64,000 nucleotides of DNA from Richelia sinica FACHB-800 (GCF_014698825.1 NZ_JACJTT010000002.1:186001-250000); one strand, 5' to 3'; positions 28,337 through 37,736 are shown, counted from the first letter of the stretch. Notes: a model not told the origin generated them from the letters alone. A program made the numbers and translations.

Positions 28337-29095
28337 ATGACTAAACCCAAAACAGCAAATCCTTTACTTCCTTGGCTAGATGTCGTCGCCATAGCGGCAT
28401 GGGGAATTTTAATTTTGAAATATTGGCTGACAGAAAAACTCAGTCTATTAATTCATCCTGATTACTTTTGGTTAGCCATAGTGGGTAGCATTGTGTTACT
28501 GATGATTGCTCTAGCCAAAGCTTGGCAACTAAAGCAACGCCACCCCCGTCAAGATATTCCCAGCGGCCAACATATCAGCGTTTTTCCACCTGGTTGGGGT
28601 AGTATCTTACTATTAACAGCAGCTATTTTAGGGTTGATGATTACACCCCGCGTCTTTGCCAGCCAGACAGCATTAAACCGTGGTGTCAGTGACTTACTGG
28701 GAGGTGTTCGCGCTCAACCACAGGCATTTAGAGCTACCATTCGTCCAGAAGAGCGATCGCTCATTGATTGGGTACGCACACTCAATGTCTACCCAGAACC
28801 TGATGCTTATACAGGGCAAAAAGTCAAGGTACAAGGTTTTGTTATTCATCCTCCTGAACTCGGAAAAGAACATTTATTTTTAGCTAGATTCGTCATTACC
28901 TGTTGTGCCGCAGATGCTTATCCCATCGGCCTACCTGTAAAATTGCCAGGAACCCGTGACCAATATCCACCAGACACCTGGCTAGAAGTAGAAGGACAAA
29001 TGACGACCGAAACCCATGTCGGTAAACGCCAACTCACAATTAACGCCACATCTCTAAAGAAAATTCCCCAACCCAAGAATCCTTATAGCTATTAA
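28337..29095 (+). CDS. TIGR03943-family permease subunit (YcgQ-like)
   Basis: Protein of 252 residues. Two or three N-terminal membrane segments (VVAIAAWGILILKYWL, YFWLAIVGSIVLLMIALA, ILLLTAAILGLMI) are followed by an extracytoplasmic beta-rich domain containing TGQKVKVQGFVIHPP and ARFVITCCAADAYPIGLPV. The CCAAD motif is characteristic of the family that pairs with the UPF0718 permease. It is the second gene of the operon. The vicinal cysteines could bind metal. Function of the pair is not firmly established. Confidence 0.85.
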   Translation: MTKPKTANPLLPWLDVVAIAAWGILILKYWLTEKLSLLIHPDYFWLAIVGSIVLLMIALAKAWQLKQRHPRQDIPSGQHISVFPPGWGSILLLTAAILGLMITPRVFASQTALNRGVSDLLGGVRAQPQAFRATIRPEERSLIDWVRTLNVYPEPDAYTGQKVKVQGFVIHPPELGKEHLFLARFVITCCAADAYPIGLPVKLPGTRDQYPPDTWLEVEGQMTTETHVGKRQLTINATSLKKIPQPKNPYSY

Positions 29096-29130
29096 CAAAA
29101 TCGGGAAGAAGGGGAAGAAAGGGAAAAATC

Positions 29131-29246
29131 TAGGACTTACATAAGAATCACAACAGAATGACCCCCGAATCAATCAAGAATTAGTTCGTGCAGCATATCT
29201 AGAGAGATAGGAAAGAGGGTTTGAGAGATATTGTGAGTAAGTCCTA
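29131..29246 (-). repeat. MITE-like element with TAGGACTTAC termini
   Basis: Perfect 10-bp inverted termini TAGGACTTAC (29131-29140) and GTAAGTCCTA (29237-29246), total 116 bases, noncoding. Read on the minus strand, its first ~40 bases match the element at 54834-54924 (shared ATATCTCT and CTCTTTCCT blocks). Confidence 0.7.
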
Positions 29247-29262
29247 AAATAATTCACTCCTG

Positions 29263-29286
29263 TTCGCGCAGCGTGGCGCAGCCATA
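29263..29286 (+). repeat. Dispersed TTCGCGCAGCG repeat copy
   Basis: Bases TTCGCGCAGCGTGGCGCAG belong to a short GC-rich repeat family with further copies at 42976-43001 (inverted), 59494-59511, 59631-59655, 59731-59755 and 59778-59802. Confidence 0.75.
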
Positions 29287-29315
29287 CTTCTGAACTTCTG
29301 TAACTTCTATTCAAA

Positions 29316-30812
29316 ATGATTAAATCTTCTAAATCTATTCAACCATTAGACCGAGTAGCGATCGCTGTCATACTCTTGCTGAGTCTACTGATTGGGTTGA
29401 TGATCTGGCAAGGTGATGCAGTCAAGCCGAAAGTAAGGGACTTTACCTGGCAAAATCAGCAAATAGGTGCTGACGATACCTCTTTTACGATGACTTTTAG
29501 CCGACCAATGGATACTAAAAGCGTCGAGGACAACTTAAAAGTTGACCCACCGCTAGCAGGTAAAATTAGTTGGGCGGGACGGAGAATGGTGTACACACTG
29601 TTAACACCAGCACCTTACGGCTCAAATTATAAGGTGCAGTTACAGGGAGCGATCGATAAATTTTCTCGCATCGAAGGTAAAAAAAGGCTAATTCACCCTT
29701 TTACAGGTAGTTTCAGCACACGCAACCGAGCGATTATTTATGTAGGAGCTAACCCTCAAGAACAAGGGCAATTAGTAGTTTATAACTTAACCCAAGAACA
29801 AAAGAAGGTACTCACACCTAAAGATTTATTAGTGATGGATTTTGAGCCATTTCCTGATGGAGAGAAAATATTATTCTCTGCCCGTTCTTCCCAAAATCCA
29901 GATATTCTCTCTGCCCAAATCTATACAGTCACAACAGGTATTCCTAGCAAGGTTGGTAAACAGACAGAACCAGCAGGTAAAGTTAATCTCATTTTAGATA
30001 ATAAGGAATACCAAAACCTCAAATTTGACCTTTCTCCTGATGGAAAAACTGTAGTTATTCAACGGGGAAAAAGAGATAATCCTAGTGACTTTGGATTATG
30101 GTACTTACACCTCAATAGTGATAATTATGGAGAAAAAACCACGCCTCAAAAACTCCAAAGTCAGCCACCAGGAGACTTTCTAATCACACCAGATAGTAAA
30201 GCAGTAGCAGTAGCCCAAGGTCAAGGAACAGCGATTTTATCTTTAGAAACCAATGCTAGTAAACCTTTAGATTTTCTGCCCCAATTTGGTTTAGTTAAGG
30301 CTTTTTCTAAAGACGGATCGCAAGCCGCAATGGTCAAGTTTAACACTGACTACACTCGCGACTTATTTTTAGTCACTAATCAAGGTGTGCAAAAACAACT
30401 ATTAAAAACTACAGGCTCAATTCTTAGTTGTAACTTTGATACAGCCTCACCCACTATTTACTGTTTACTTACACAATTAGTCTCCAAAGACCAATATATT
30501 GAACAGCCCTATCTAGTAGCCATTAACTTAAAAACAGGGGAACAAAAACCACTGCTGTTACTACCTCCAGCCCAAAGAAATGTACAAATGAATTTAGCAC
30601 CGGATGGTTTAGGCTTGTTATTTGACCAAGTAGTTCCCTTTGCAGATAATGTCATACCACCAACTAATAGTTTGAAAACTGAGGAAGGAGAACCAATTTC
30701 TACCAGTAGTTTGTGGTTAATGCCCCTATTACCTATCGTTGATAATCCCAACATTGAAATCAAACCAGAACAACTTCCCCTAGTTGGTTATCACCCTAAT
30801 TGGTTGCCATAG
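29316..30812 (+). CDS. Membrane-anchored Ig-like/beta-propeller protein
   Basis: Protein of 498 residues. An N-terminal membrane anchor (VAIAVILLLSLLIGLMIW) is followed at about 40-145 by a Big_5-type Ig-like domain (FTMTFSRPMDTKSVEDNLKV). The remainder has repeated beta-propeller-like blades of the TolB/WD40-like type (LDFSPDGKT-like: FDLSPDGKTVVIQRG, DFEPFPDGEKILFSARSS, LAPDGLGLLFDQ). It would face the periplasm or cell surface. No catalytic site visible. Monocistronic, preceded by a MITE-like repeat and a GC-rich dispersed repeat. Confidence 0.75.
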   Translation: MIKSSKSIQPLDRVAIAVILLLSLLIGLMIWQGDAVKPKVRDFTWQNQQIGADDTSFTMTFSRPMDTKSVEDNLKVDPPLAGKISWAGRRMVYTLLTPAPYGSNYKVQLQGAIDKFSRIEGKKRLIHPFTGSFSTRNRAIIYVGANPQEQGQLVVYNLTQEQKKVLTPKDLLVMDFEPFPDGEKILFSARSSQNPDILSAQIYTVTTGIPSKVGKQTEPAGKVNLILDNKEYQNLKFDLSPDGKTVVIQRGKRDNPSDFGLWYLHLNSDNYGEKTTPQKLQSQPPGDFLITPDSKAVAVAQGQGTAILSLETNASKPLDFLPQFGLVKAFSKDGSQAAMVKFNTDYTRDLFLVTNQGVQKQLLKTTGSILSCNFDTASPTIYCLLTQLVSKDQYIEQPYLVAINLKTGEQKPLLLLPPAQRNVQMNLAPDGLGLLFDQVVPFADNVIPPTNSLKTEEGEPISTSSLWLMPLLPIVDNPNIEIKPEQLPLVGYHPNWLP

Positions 30813-30937
30813 GTTTATTACATGAATAAGTTGTGTATGGGTAGTGAGTAGAAATTATCATTTGATGCCCTACATTTCCAGAATCCCAGACATTATTATC
30901 TCTACTACCTAGCATAATTACCATAGATGATTGATTT

Positions 30938-31396
30938 CTAATCAGGTAAAACAGACAAGTCAAACCAATATTTAATCACAGTATTCAGGGTTTCAGTCAA
31001 TGCTGATAACCCCATTGGCTTTAATATATAGTTATTTACACCATGTTTATAACAGAAGTTTACATCTTTATGATTGAATGATGTCGTAAAAACAACAATA
31101 GGAATTGATTTTAATTCTTCATTTTTTTTAATAGTTTCTAATACCTCTCTACCATCAGTTCCCGGTAAATTCAAATCTAAAAGAATTAAATTAGGACGAG
31201 GCACAGTGTTTGATTGAGAAAATTCTCCTTCATGAAACAAAAAATCTAAAGCAGCATCTCCATCAATACATCGATAAATGGGAAAGGAAAAATTTAAAGA
31301 TTTAATCACCCTGTTGAAGGATTCAAAATCTTCATCACTATCTTCCACTACTAATAAACTTATAGATTTATCCTCAATTTTCATTTGATTTGGCAA
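30938..31396 (-). CDS. rcpB: Response regulator, Rcp-type (single receiver domain)
   Basis: Receiver-only regulator of 152 residues: acidic pocket VVEDSDEDFESF, phosphoacceptor Asp in LILLDLNLPGTDG, Thr in VVFTTSFN, and Lys in ILKPMGL. No output domain. The gene overlaps the end of the phytochrome kinase gene by 23 bases, so translation is likely coupled and this is its cognate phosphate acceptor, as in Cph1/Rcp1 and CphB/RcpB pairs. The symbol is by analogy with Calothrix RcpB. Confidence 0.9.
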   Translation of the reverse strand: MPNQMKIEDKSISLLVVEDSDEDFESFNRVIKSLNFSFPIYRCIDGDAALDFLFHEGEFSQSNTVPRPNLILLDLNLPGTDGREVLETIKKNEELKSIPIVVFTTSFNHKDVNFCYKHGVNNYILKPMGLSALTETLNTVIKYWFDLSVLPD

Positions 31397-33677
31397 GCGT
31401 AAAATAAAATGTTGTTCCTTCCATTAATTTTGATTCTACCCAAATTTGTCCTCCATGTCTTTCTACAATTTTCTTGACAATTGTCAATCCTGCACCAGTG
31501 CCACCACCATATTGGCTTCGTCCATGCAAGCGTTTAAAAATGCGAAAAATACTTTCAAAATGTTTTTCTCTAATGCCAATTCCATTATCCTTTACGTAAA
31601 AAACTGGGACATCTTGGTGAAAGCACTGATGATCTATTAATGCCCAATGTGGTTTACCGATAGTCCAACCAATTTCTATTTCTTTTTCTGGTTTTTCATT
31701 GTACTTAATTGCATTACTCATTAAGTTAGTGTAAATTTCTTCTACTAAAATTCTATCAGCTTGCACCAGTGGAAAATCATCAGCAATTTCCACATTTATT
31801 TGATGTTCAGATTGGCTAATTTTGAGCACATTCAAGACATTATTTGCTAAGTCATTGAGACGAATATCAGTTCGATACAATTCAGTTCGAGATAATCGAG
31901 AAAAATGTAATAGTGCATTAATTAAATTCTCCATACGATTTGTTAATTGCATTAAGGTGTCTAATTTATGGACACCATCTTCATCCAATTGATGTCGATA
32001 ATCTTCTAACAGAAAACTAGCATAATTATGAATACCTCTTAATGGTTCTTTCAAATCATGGGAAGCAATATAAGCAAAGGCATCTAATTCATTATTACTT
32101 TCTTGCAACTGTTCATTAATTACAGCTAATTCGTCAGCTTTTTTGAGAATGATACCAACAATCACACTACGCAATTCAATGACTGCTTCGATTTCATATT
32201 TTTGCCAAGGTAAGCTTTTTAATTGGACAATTTCCTGCCATTTTTCAAAAGATTTACGTGGTGAAAGAATTAAATTACCCTTCTCATCAATATTTTTTTG
32301 TTTTTCAGGATTACCTCCCCAATCTACCGTTTGAATGACTTCAGGACGAAACCAGATAATTAAATTGCGGTGGGTTTTGGTAATGGAAATGGCAATAATT
32401 CCACTACTTAATTCTTTAAATTGTTCTGCTGGTGAATAAACCTGAGGTAAAGCATTAGTATAATAAAGATTATTTTGTAAATTAGGAATTATCCAGTCTA
32501 TTAATTCCTGAACTTGATTTTCTAGGGGAGTTCTTCCTAATAACATAATTACATTATTAGAAATAACTGCGGCACCACTGGCATTAACTAATTGTAATAA
32601 CCTTGATTTATTTTGAGATAAAACATCAATAAAGTCTTCTGATTCAGATATACTTTCGACAAAATGAGAAAGCAAATTCTTTAATGTAATTTTATCGTTT
32701 AAATTTTCCTGATCTTCTTTGTTGCTCAATTCAATAGACATTAACTGCCCAATCAACTCACAAAATGTACGAACATGATAGGAAATATATTTTGATGATT
32801 GATGATGACAAGCAATTAATCCCCATAAACGATTATTTTTTAATATAGAAATAGACATGGATGCACCTACTTGCATATTTTGTAAATATTCAATATGCAA
32901 TGGTGATACACTCCGTAAAACAGACAAACTTAAATCTGGTGACTTTTGAGTGACAGGAGAAAGGTTAGGAATTAAAGCAGCAGGTTGATAATTAACATTA
33001 GGAATTAAACGTAATTTATTTAAACGATATAATTCCTTAGCTTGTTTGGGAATATCGCTATCAGGGTAGCGTAAACCTAAATAGGTATGTAAATCTGGTT
33101 GTTTAGCTTCGGCAATGACTTCTCCTGAACCATCTAAATCAAAACGATAGACCATTACCCGATCGAAGTTAGTAATTTCTCTAATTTCTTCTGCAATTAA
33201 CTGGCTTAAAATACTGACATTAGAAGCATGTTTAATTTTTGCCAGCAACTGACGAGTTAATTGATAAAATCCTAAAAAATCATAGGTTTCTTTTTGATGA
33301 ACTGGTTCAAGCTCTAAAATTATTAAATTTTCTAAAGAGCGGTGAACAATCCCAGAGAAATTAATTGTTTCTTGGGCTGCATTACAAACTTTTAAATTTA
33401 GGGGATTAATTGCTTCAAAATCCCGATCTAAACAGTGAGTGATAGCATCTATGTCTTCTGTGGAGAGAATTTTACTTAAACTTTGGTTGAGTAATTCTTG
33501 GGGTGAATAACCAAGAATTGAGTCAGTGTTATCACTGACTAGCGTAATCTGCCAATTGTCTTCGTTAAAAATCAATAAGACACCATGGGGTTGAATTGCG
33601 TTAGGAATATGAATAGGTTCGCGATCGCAATTAGTGAGAGTAATAGGTTGATGAAATATATAGTCAGAAAAATTCAT
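31374..33677 (-). CDS. cphB: Bacteriophytochrome-type histidine kinase (CphB-like)
   Basis: Red/far-red photoreceptor kinase of 767 residues: PAS (about 10-120), GAF (about 145-320), PHY (about 330-510), HisKA (ASHDLKEPLRGIHNY) and HATPase (DNGIGI, GTGAGLTIV). C17 in TNCDREPIHIPNAIQPHG is the biliverdin-attaching cysteine of bacteriophytochromes. The position used by Cph1-type proteins has Leu (SVSPLHIEYL), so biliverdin rather than phycocyanobilin is expected; Calothrix CphB shows the same pattern. The usual PASDIP motif reads PDSDIP. Overlaps the response-regulator gene. Confidence 0.92.
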   Translation of the reverse strand: MNFSDYIFHQPITLTNCDREPIHIPNAIQPHGVLLIFNEDNWQITLVSDNTDSILGYSPQELLNQSLSKILSTEDIDAITHCLDRDFEAINPLNLKVCNAAQETINFSGIVHRSLENLIILELEPVHQKETYDFLGFYQLTRQLLAKIKHASNVSILSQLIAEEIREITNFDRVMVYRFDLDGSGEVIAEAKQPDLHTYLGLRYPDSDIPKQAKELYRLNKLRLIPNVNYQPAALIPNLSPVTQKSPDLSLSVLRSVSPLHIEYLQNMQVGASMSISILKNNRLWGLIACHHQSSKYISYHVRTFCELIGQLMSIELSNKEDQENLNDKITLKNLLSHFVESISESEDFIDVLSQNKSRLLQLVNASGAAVISNNVIMLLGRTPLENQVQELIDWIIPNLQNNLYYTNALPQVYSPAEQFKELSSGIIAISITKTHRNLIIWFRPEVIQTVDWGGNPEKQKNIDEKGNLILSPRKSFEKWQEIVQLKSLPWQKYEIEAVIELRSVIVGIILKKADELAVINEQLQESNNELDAFAYIASHDLKEPLRGIHNYASFLLEDYRHQLDEDGVHKLDTLMQLTNRMENLINALLHFSRLSRTELYRTDIRLNDLANNVLNVLKISQSEHQINVEIADDFPLVQADRILVEEIYTNLMSNAIKYNEKPEKEIEIGWTIGKPHWALIDHQCFHQDVPVFYVKDNGIGIREKHFESIFRIFKRLHGRSQYGGGTGAGLTIVKKIVERHGGQIWVESKLMEGTTFYFTLAKSNEN

Positions 33678-34212
33678 CGCTCTTATTCCCAGTTTCTGTA
33701 AACTTTTATAAAATCAATTGCCTAGAGACTTGACCGACCATAGACCATATCTCTAGAGTCATCAATGTTACTGGGAATAAGATACCATCACGCGTAGTAA
33801 GTGAGTCCTGAGACAATTACTGAAAAAGTTATGTAACCTGTTTCATCACCTTGTTTTTTGGTCAAGATATCTGCACAGGACAAACTCTTCTCAACCCCAA
33901 CATCACAGCACGTCTTTCTGTGCTTCAGAGTAATGATGGATTTTACCAAAGTGGTTGAGACAGCGATCGCCCATTTCACAATCTCATTGACCATGATTCC
34001 AGGTGAAACGGTTAATTTAATTGCTGCTTATTAGCTTTACATTCAATAATCCTGCTGTGAATTAGCTACTTGTTATTTTCAATAGAGCAAATTTTAATTG
34101 AGCAATCTTCTGGACTTTTCGTGACTATCAAATTCACATTCAATAATTGGAAATACCTGGGAATAATTTACTGAGATTGCTCTGATGTTAGTCAATATCA
34201 AAACCTATTTAC
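33678..34212. other. Spacer between phytochrome and Crp-type genes
   Basis: About 535 bases. A minus-strand frame of 68 codons (33788-33994) is present but lacks a recognisable domain, so it is not called. It probably contains the phytochrome operon promoter. Confidence 0.35.
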
Positions 34213-34806
34213 TTAAATTTCATAGTACCAAACTTCCTCTTCTCGTAACACAATGCGATGTAGGGATAACCTATCAATTAAGCCTTCCTGCTCTAATTGA
34301 CCAAGAATACGAGTAATTGTCACGCGAGTTGAACCAATCATTTCCGCTAAATCTTCATGGGTAAGACGCATATCAATTAAACGTCCTTTTTCCACTTCTG
34401 ACCCGAATTTTTTAGACAACCATGCCAACAATTTAATTAACATAGTTTCTACTTTTTTATAACTACGAATTATCATTAATTCTTCGGCTTGTTGAATATG
34501 ATGAAGTAGAGTTTGTGCAATTTCGCTGTATTCTCCTAAGGGGATAAGATTTACCTCAACTTTGGTCAAGCATTCTATTTGATATGGCTTAACCTGAGAA
34601 AAAGCAGTACCAACCATATCACCAGGCCCCCATAATCCCAGGGCCACCGTAGTACCGTCTTCTAGATAAGTAAAAGTCCTCACAAAGCCTGTTTCTATTT
34701 GCCAAATTGTATTTTTCTGATCTGGTAAGAGCGATCGCCTGGCAAAATATTGGCGAGTATCTTTGATGGGTAACTGTGTCAGACCTGGGTATAGAGACAT
34801 CTGCAT
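34213..34806 (-). CDS. Crp/Fnr-family transcription regulator (NtcA-like HTH)
   Basis: Regulator of 197 residues. A short cyclic-nucleotide-binding-like beta barrel (IWQIETGFVRTFTYLEDGTTVALGLWGPGDMVG) and a long dimer helix precede a Crp-type helix-turn-helix, LTHEDLAEMIGSTRVTITRI. The recognition helix GSTRVTITR is very close to that of NtcA, so a GTA-N8-TAC-like operator is plausible. The N-terminal barrel is short compared with Crp (~210-225 residues). Divergent from modA across 313 bases, hinting that it may control modA or itself. Not NtcA by overall sequence. Confidence 0.85.
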   Translation of the reverse strand: MQMSLYPGLTQLPIKDTRQYFARRSLLPDQKNTIWQIETGFVRTFTYLEDGTTVALGLWGPGDMVGTAFSQVKPYQIECLTKVEVNLIPLGEYSEIAQTLLHHIQQAEELMIIRSYKKVETMLIKLLAWLSKKFGSEVEKGRLIDMRLTHEDLAEMIGSTRVTITRILGQLEQEGLIDRLSLHRIVLREEEVWYYEI

Positions 34807-35119
34807 ATATAACTCTTTTCCGACTGATTAACCGTAGTATACCTAATTCAGTTACAAAAACTCCATCGCCATTTTGTGAACCAGTGATTTTGGATTTACT
34901 TGATGCAGTTAATCAATTCATCCTAGCAATACCGTAACTTTGGCTACAGTATGAGTCCCTGAGCCAAGGATACAATCTGCTTTTAAACAACTTAGTTGGT
35001 AAATTTAGCGGTAAATATCCAAATATTACTAAGTTTGTTGGTATTTATTGGGTAAAGTTGGTATTCTGTAAATAATTATCAATTGTGTCTCAGCCAAATT
35101 CTCTCTGAGTTGTTTACCA
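34807..35119. other. Divergent promoter region, crp-type gene and modA
   Basis: 313 bases holding both promoters. No perfect GTA-N8-TAC or long palindrome was noticed. Confidence 0.4.
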
Positions 35120-35914
35120 ATGAAACGCAGAAAAATCTTCGTCTATTTTGCTAACTTAATTTTTGGATTTCTGTTATCAGTTGGCTTACCAACCATCCAC
35201 TCTTCACCCGTCGTTGCTCAATCCAACACCAGCTTACTCGTATCCGCTGCTGCCAGTTTAAAAGAATCCCTAGAAGAAATTAAAAATCTTTACCAAAGTA
35301 ATAACCCAGGAGTCAGTGTTCGTTATAACTTTGGGGCATCAGGTGCACTACAACAGCAAATTGAGCAAGGTGCACCTGCGGATATATTTATCTCTGCGGC
35401 AAAAAGGCAAGTAGATGCTTTAGAACAAAAAGGTTTTTTAAGTGCTAATACTCGCAGCATTATCGCTAAAAACCGTCTAGTATTAGTTGTCCCGAAAAAT
35501 GTTAATGGCATTACCAGTTTCTATCACTTAAAAGACTCCAAGATTAAGAAAATTGCCATTGGTGAACCGAGAAGCGTACCCGCAGGACAATATGCACAGC
35601 AAGTATTAGAACAATTAAAAATCTGGCCTCAGGTGAAATCTAAACTTGTGTTCGCTAATAATGTACGTCAGGTGCTGGCATCTGTGGAAAGTGGTAATGC
35701 TGATGCTGGTTTAGTTTATATCACTGATGCCAAGATTTCCAGAAATATCAAAGTGGTAGTTGCGGCTGATGAAAAATATCATTCACCCATTATTTATCCT
35801 TTGGCAGTCGTCAAGCGCAGCAAGAATATTGATGCTGCTAAAGATTTTGCCCGTTTTCTCTCCAGTCCAGAAGCTAGGGCTGTATTCAAGAAATATGGGT
35901 TTATTTTGCCCTAA
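35120..35914 (+). CDS. modA: Molybdate ABC transporter substrate-binding protein
   Basis: Periplasmic oxyanion-binding protein of 264 residues with a signal peptide (ending near VVAQS). Family motifs: LLVSAAASLKESLEEI, YNFGASGALQQQIEQGAPAD (ligand-binding Ser/Ala positions), VPAGQYAQQVLE, and GLVYITDA. Molybdate or tungstate would be the ligand. No modB or modC (often fused modBC in cyanobacteria) follows, so it is an orphan here. Ends with a strong terminator. Divergent from a Crp/Fnr regulator. Confidence 0.92.
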   Translation: MKRRKIFVYFANLIFGFLLSVGLPTIHSSPVVAQSNTSLLVSAAASLKESLEEIKNLYQSNNPGVSVRYNFGASGALQQQIEQGAPADIFISAAKRQVDALEQKGFLSANTRSIIAKNRLVLVVPKNVNGITSFYHLKDSKIKKIAIGEPRSVPAGQYAQQVLEQLKIWPQVKSKLVFANNVRQVLASVESGNADAGLVYITDAKISRNIKVVVAADEKYHSPIIYPLAVVKRSKNIDAAKDFARFLSSPEARAVFKKYGFILP

Positions 35915-35987
35915 CAACTACTTTCTCCCCCATTTCTCCCCTTTTGCTACCTAAACTTGTAGCTGATGAATTAAGGAAACTAAATAC

Positions 35988-36014
35988 AGCCTTGGCAGGT
36001 GCCGAGGCTTTTTA
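35988..36014 (+). terminator. Rho-independent terminator of modA
   Basis: Stem AGCCTTGGC/GCCGAGGCT (one T-G wobble) with loop AGGT, followed by TTTTTA, 73 bases after the modA stop. Confidence 0.88.
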
Positions 36015-36504
36015 CTATAAGGTCATTTGGTATACATGAAGTAACTACTAGCACATCATTAAACCCAGTAGACAACTTCTCATTAGTTACACTTATCCCC
36101 TGCTGATTACCGAAAACAGTATTTTGGCGAACAAATTGGACTCCTAACATGATATTGGTATTACAGCGACTCAATCTCTATCTATCACTTAACAAGCTTT
36201 ATGGGTTTTCCAGACCTAAAGACCGCAGAGATAGAGCCAGACCATAGCATAACTGTGGGGCCTGAGTTATCTCTGTCTAAACTATTCTTAATTGCTTGTC
36301 AGTACCATAAGACCCATTTGGCGTTAGGTTGTGCCCAGGCAATTAAGTCCCAATTATTTTTGGCAACGCACCCAAGAAGTAGTTATGACTTGATGGGTGC
36401 TAATGGCTACTAGCAAAAAAATTAGCCATCAGCAATTAGCAAACGTTGGAGATTGAGTATCGCTACTTTAGCTGTGTTGAGCATCAAAATCTTTAAGGGG
36501 AAAC
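36015..36504. other. Spacer upstream of psbV
   Basis: About 490 bases containing the psbV promoter. A 70-codon frame at 36201-36413 has no recognisable features and is not called. Confidence 0.4.
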
Positions 36505-36996
36505 ATGTTTAGAAGAATATTTGGCGTTGTTGTGGCTACTGTGTTGCTGACGTTTCAGCTATTCATCAATGCTGCAAGCGCTCTAGAACTGGATGAAGCT
36601 ACCCGGACAGTTCGATTAAATGAGCAAGGTGATACCGTTGTTTTGAGTCTAAAGCAAGTTAAAGAAGGTAAAACTTTATTTCAATATGCTTGCGCTCAAT
36701 GCCATGTTGGTGGTGTGACCAAAACCAATCAAAATGTGGGCTTAGAACCAGAAGCTTTAGCACTAGCTACACCTAAGCGAGATAACATTGAAGGTCTGGT
36801 TGACTACATGAAGAATCCTACCACCTACGATGGTGAACAGGAAATTTCTGAACTACACCCCAGTCTCAAGAGTGCGGATATCTTTACAGAAATGCGAAAT
36901 CTGACTGAAGATGACTTAGTAGCGATCGCTGGTCATATTCTCCTACAACCAAAAGTAGTTGGCACCAGATGGGGTGGCGGTAAGATTTATTACTAA
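36505..36996 (+). CDS. psbV: Photosystem II extrinsic cytochrome c550
   Basis: Lumenal cytochrome of 163 residues that stabilises the oxygen-evolving complex of photosystem II. Signal peptide ends near AASA, giving a mature start LELDEATRTVRL. Haem c site is CAQCH; the second axial His lies in ELHPSLKSADIF, giving bis-His coordination. The C-terminus GTRWGGGKIYY is diagnostic. AAGGGGAAA before the ATG is a good ribosome-binding site. Followed by petE on the same strand after 320 bases, an arrangement conserved in Anabaena. Confidence 0.97.
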   Translation: MFRRIFGVVVATVLLTFQLFINAASALELDEATRTVRLNEQGDTVVLSLKQVKEGKTLFQYACAQCHVGGVTKTNQNVGLEPEALALATPKRDNIEGLVDYMKNPTTYDGEQEISELHPSLKSADIFTEMRNLTEDDLVAIAGHILLQPKVVGTRWGGGKIYY

Positions 36997-37236
36997 GGTC
37001 ACAAAGATACTTGTCTGTAGGGAATTAATGTAGGGGCAGTTTTGCCCTTACTGTCTGGGGTAAGTGAGTTCTTGGTTCTGACACTTGGGTGCGCCAGTTT
37101 TAGCAAGATTAATTGCGCTAAATCAAAGAAATGCTCTCTGGTATCAGGGCTAGGAACTCCAGATATTCAAGGGTAAACCCAGGACAACAGCAAAATGTGG
37201 GCAGATATGACTATTTTTCATTTATTTAAAAAGTAT

Positions 37237-37255
37237 ATATGACAGATTGTCATAT
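37237..37255. promoter_or_regulatory. Perfect palindrome upstream of petE
   Basis: ATATGACA-GAT-TGTCATAT, an 8-bp perfect dyad with a 3-base centre, 61 bases before the petE start. Its half-sites and spacing resemble BlaI/MecI-type operators (TACA-N3-TGTA); PetR, the copper-dependent regulator of petE/petJ in Synechocystis, belongs to that family. The palindrome is seen; its use by PetR is inferred. Confidence 0.6.
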
Positions 37256-37316
37256 TTAGGGTTAATCTTATTTAAAATAAGAAAAGAAAAATCAAACTAG
37301 TCGTTAGGAGAGAGCA

Positions 37317-37736
37317 ATGAAATTTATTGCTGCCACATGGAAACGTTTTGGATTAGCTGTGTTAACAGTGCTGTTGGTGATTAGCAGCTTTGCAATTGTC
37401 GCTCCCACTGCTGCTGCTGAAACCTACACAGTGAAGCTGGGAACTGATCAAGGCATGTTAGGATTTCAACCCAAAAAACTCACTGTTAAACCAGGGGACA
37501 CAATTAAATGGGTAAATAATAAAGTTCCTCCCCATAACGTAGTTTTTGATGCTGCTCTCAACCCTGCTAAAAGTGCTGATTTAGCTAAGTCTTTGTCTCA
37601 TAAAAAGTTGCTGATGAATCCTGGTCAATCGCAAGAGACTGTGATCCCCGCAGATGCAGCACCTGGTGACTACACCTTCTACTGCGAACCCCATCGTGGT
37701 GCTGGTATGGTTGGTAAAATCACTGTTCAAGGTTAA
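37317..37736 (+). CDS. petE: Plastocyanin
   Basis: Lumenal blue copper protein of 139 residues that carries electrons from cytochrome b6f to photosystem I or oxidase. Signal peptide ends near AAA-ETYTVKLG, leaving a mature protein of about 105 residues. The copper ligands are the His in VPPHNVVF and the Cys, His and Met of YCEPHRGAGMVG. AGGAGAG precedes the ATG. A perfect palindrome upstream suggests transcriptional control, possibly by copper. Neighbours psbV and a cytochrome c6-like gene complete a lumenal electron-carrier cluster. Confidence 0.98.
   Translation: MKFIAATWKRFGLAVLTVLLVISSFAIVAPTAAAETYTVKLGTDQGMLGFQPKKLTVKPGDTIKWVNNKVPPHNVVFDAALNPAKSADLAKSLSHKKLLMNPGQSQETVIPADAAPGDYTFYCEPHRGAGMVGKITVQG

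Noticed and set aside
33788-33994. 68-codon minus-strand frame
   Set aside because: No domain or start signal; likely chance.
36201-36413. 70-codon frame before psbV
   Set aside because: No domain, no ribosome-binding site, and the position fits a promoter spacer.
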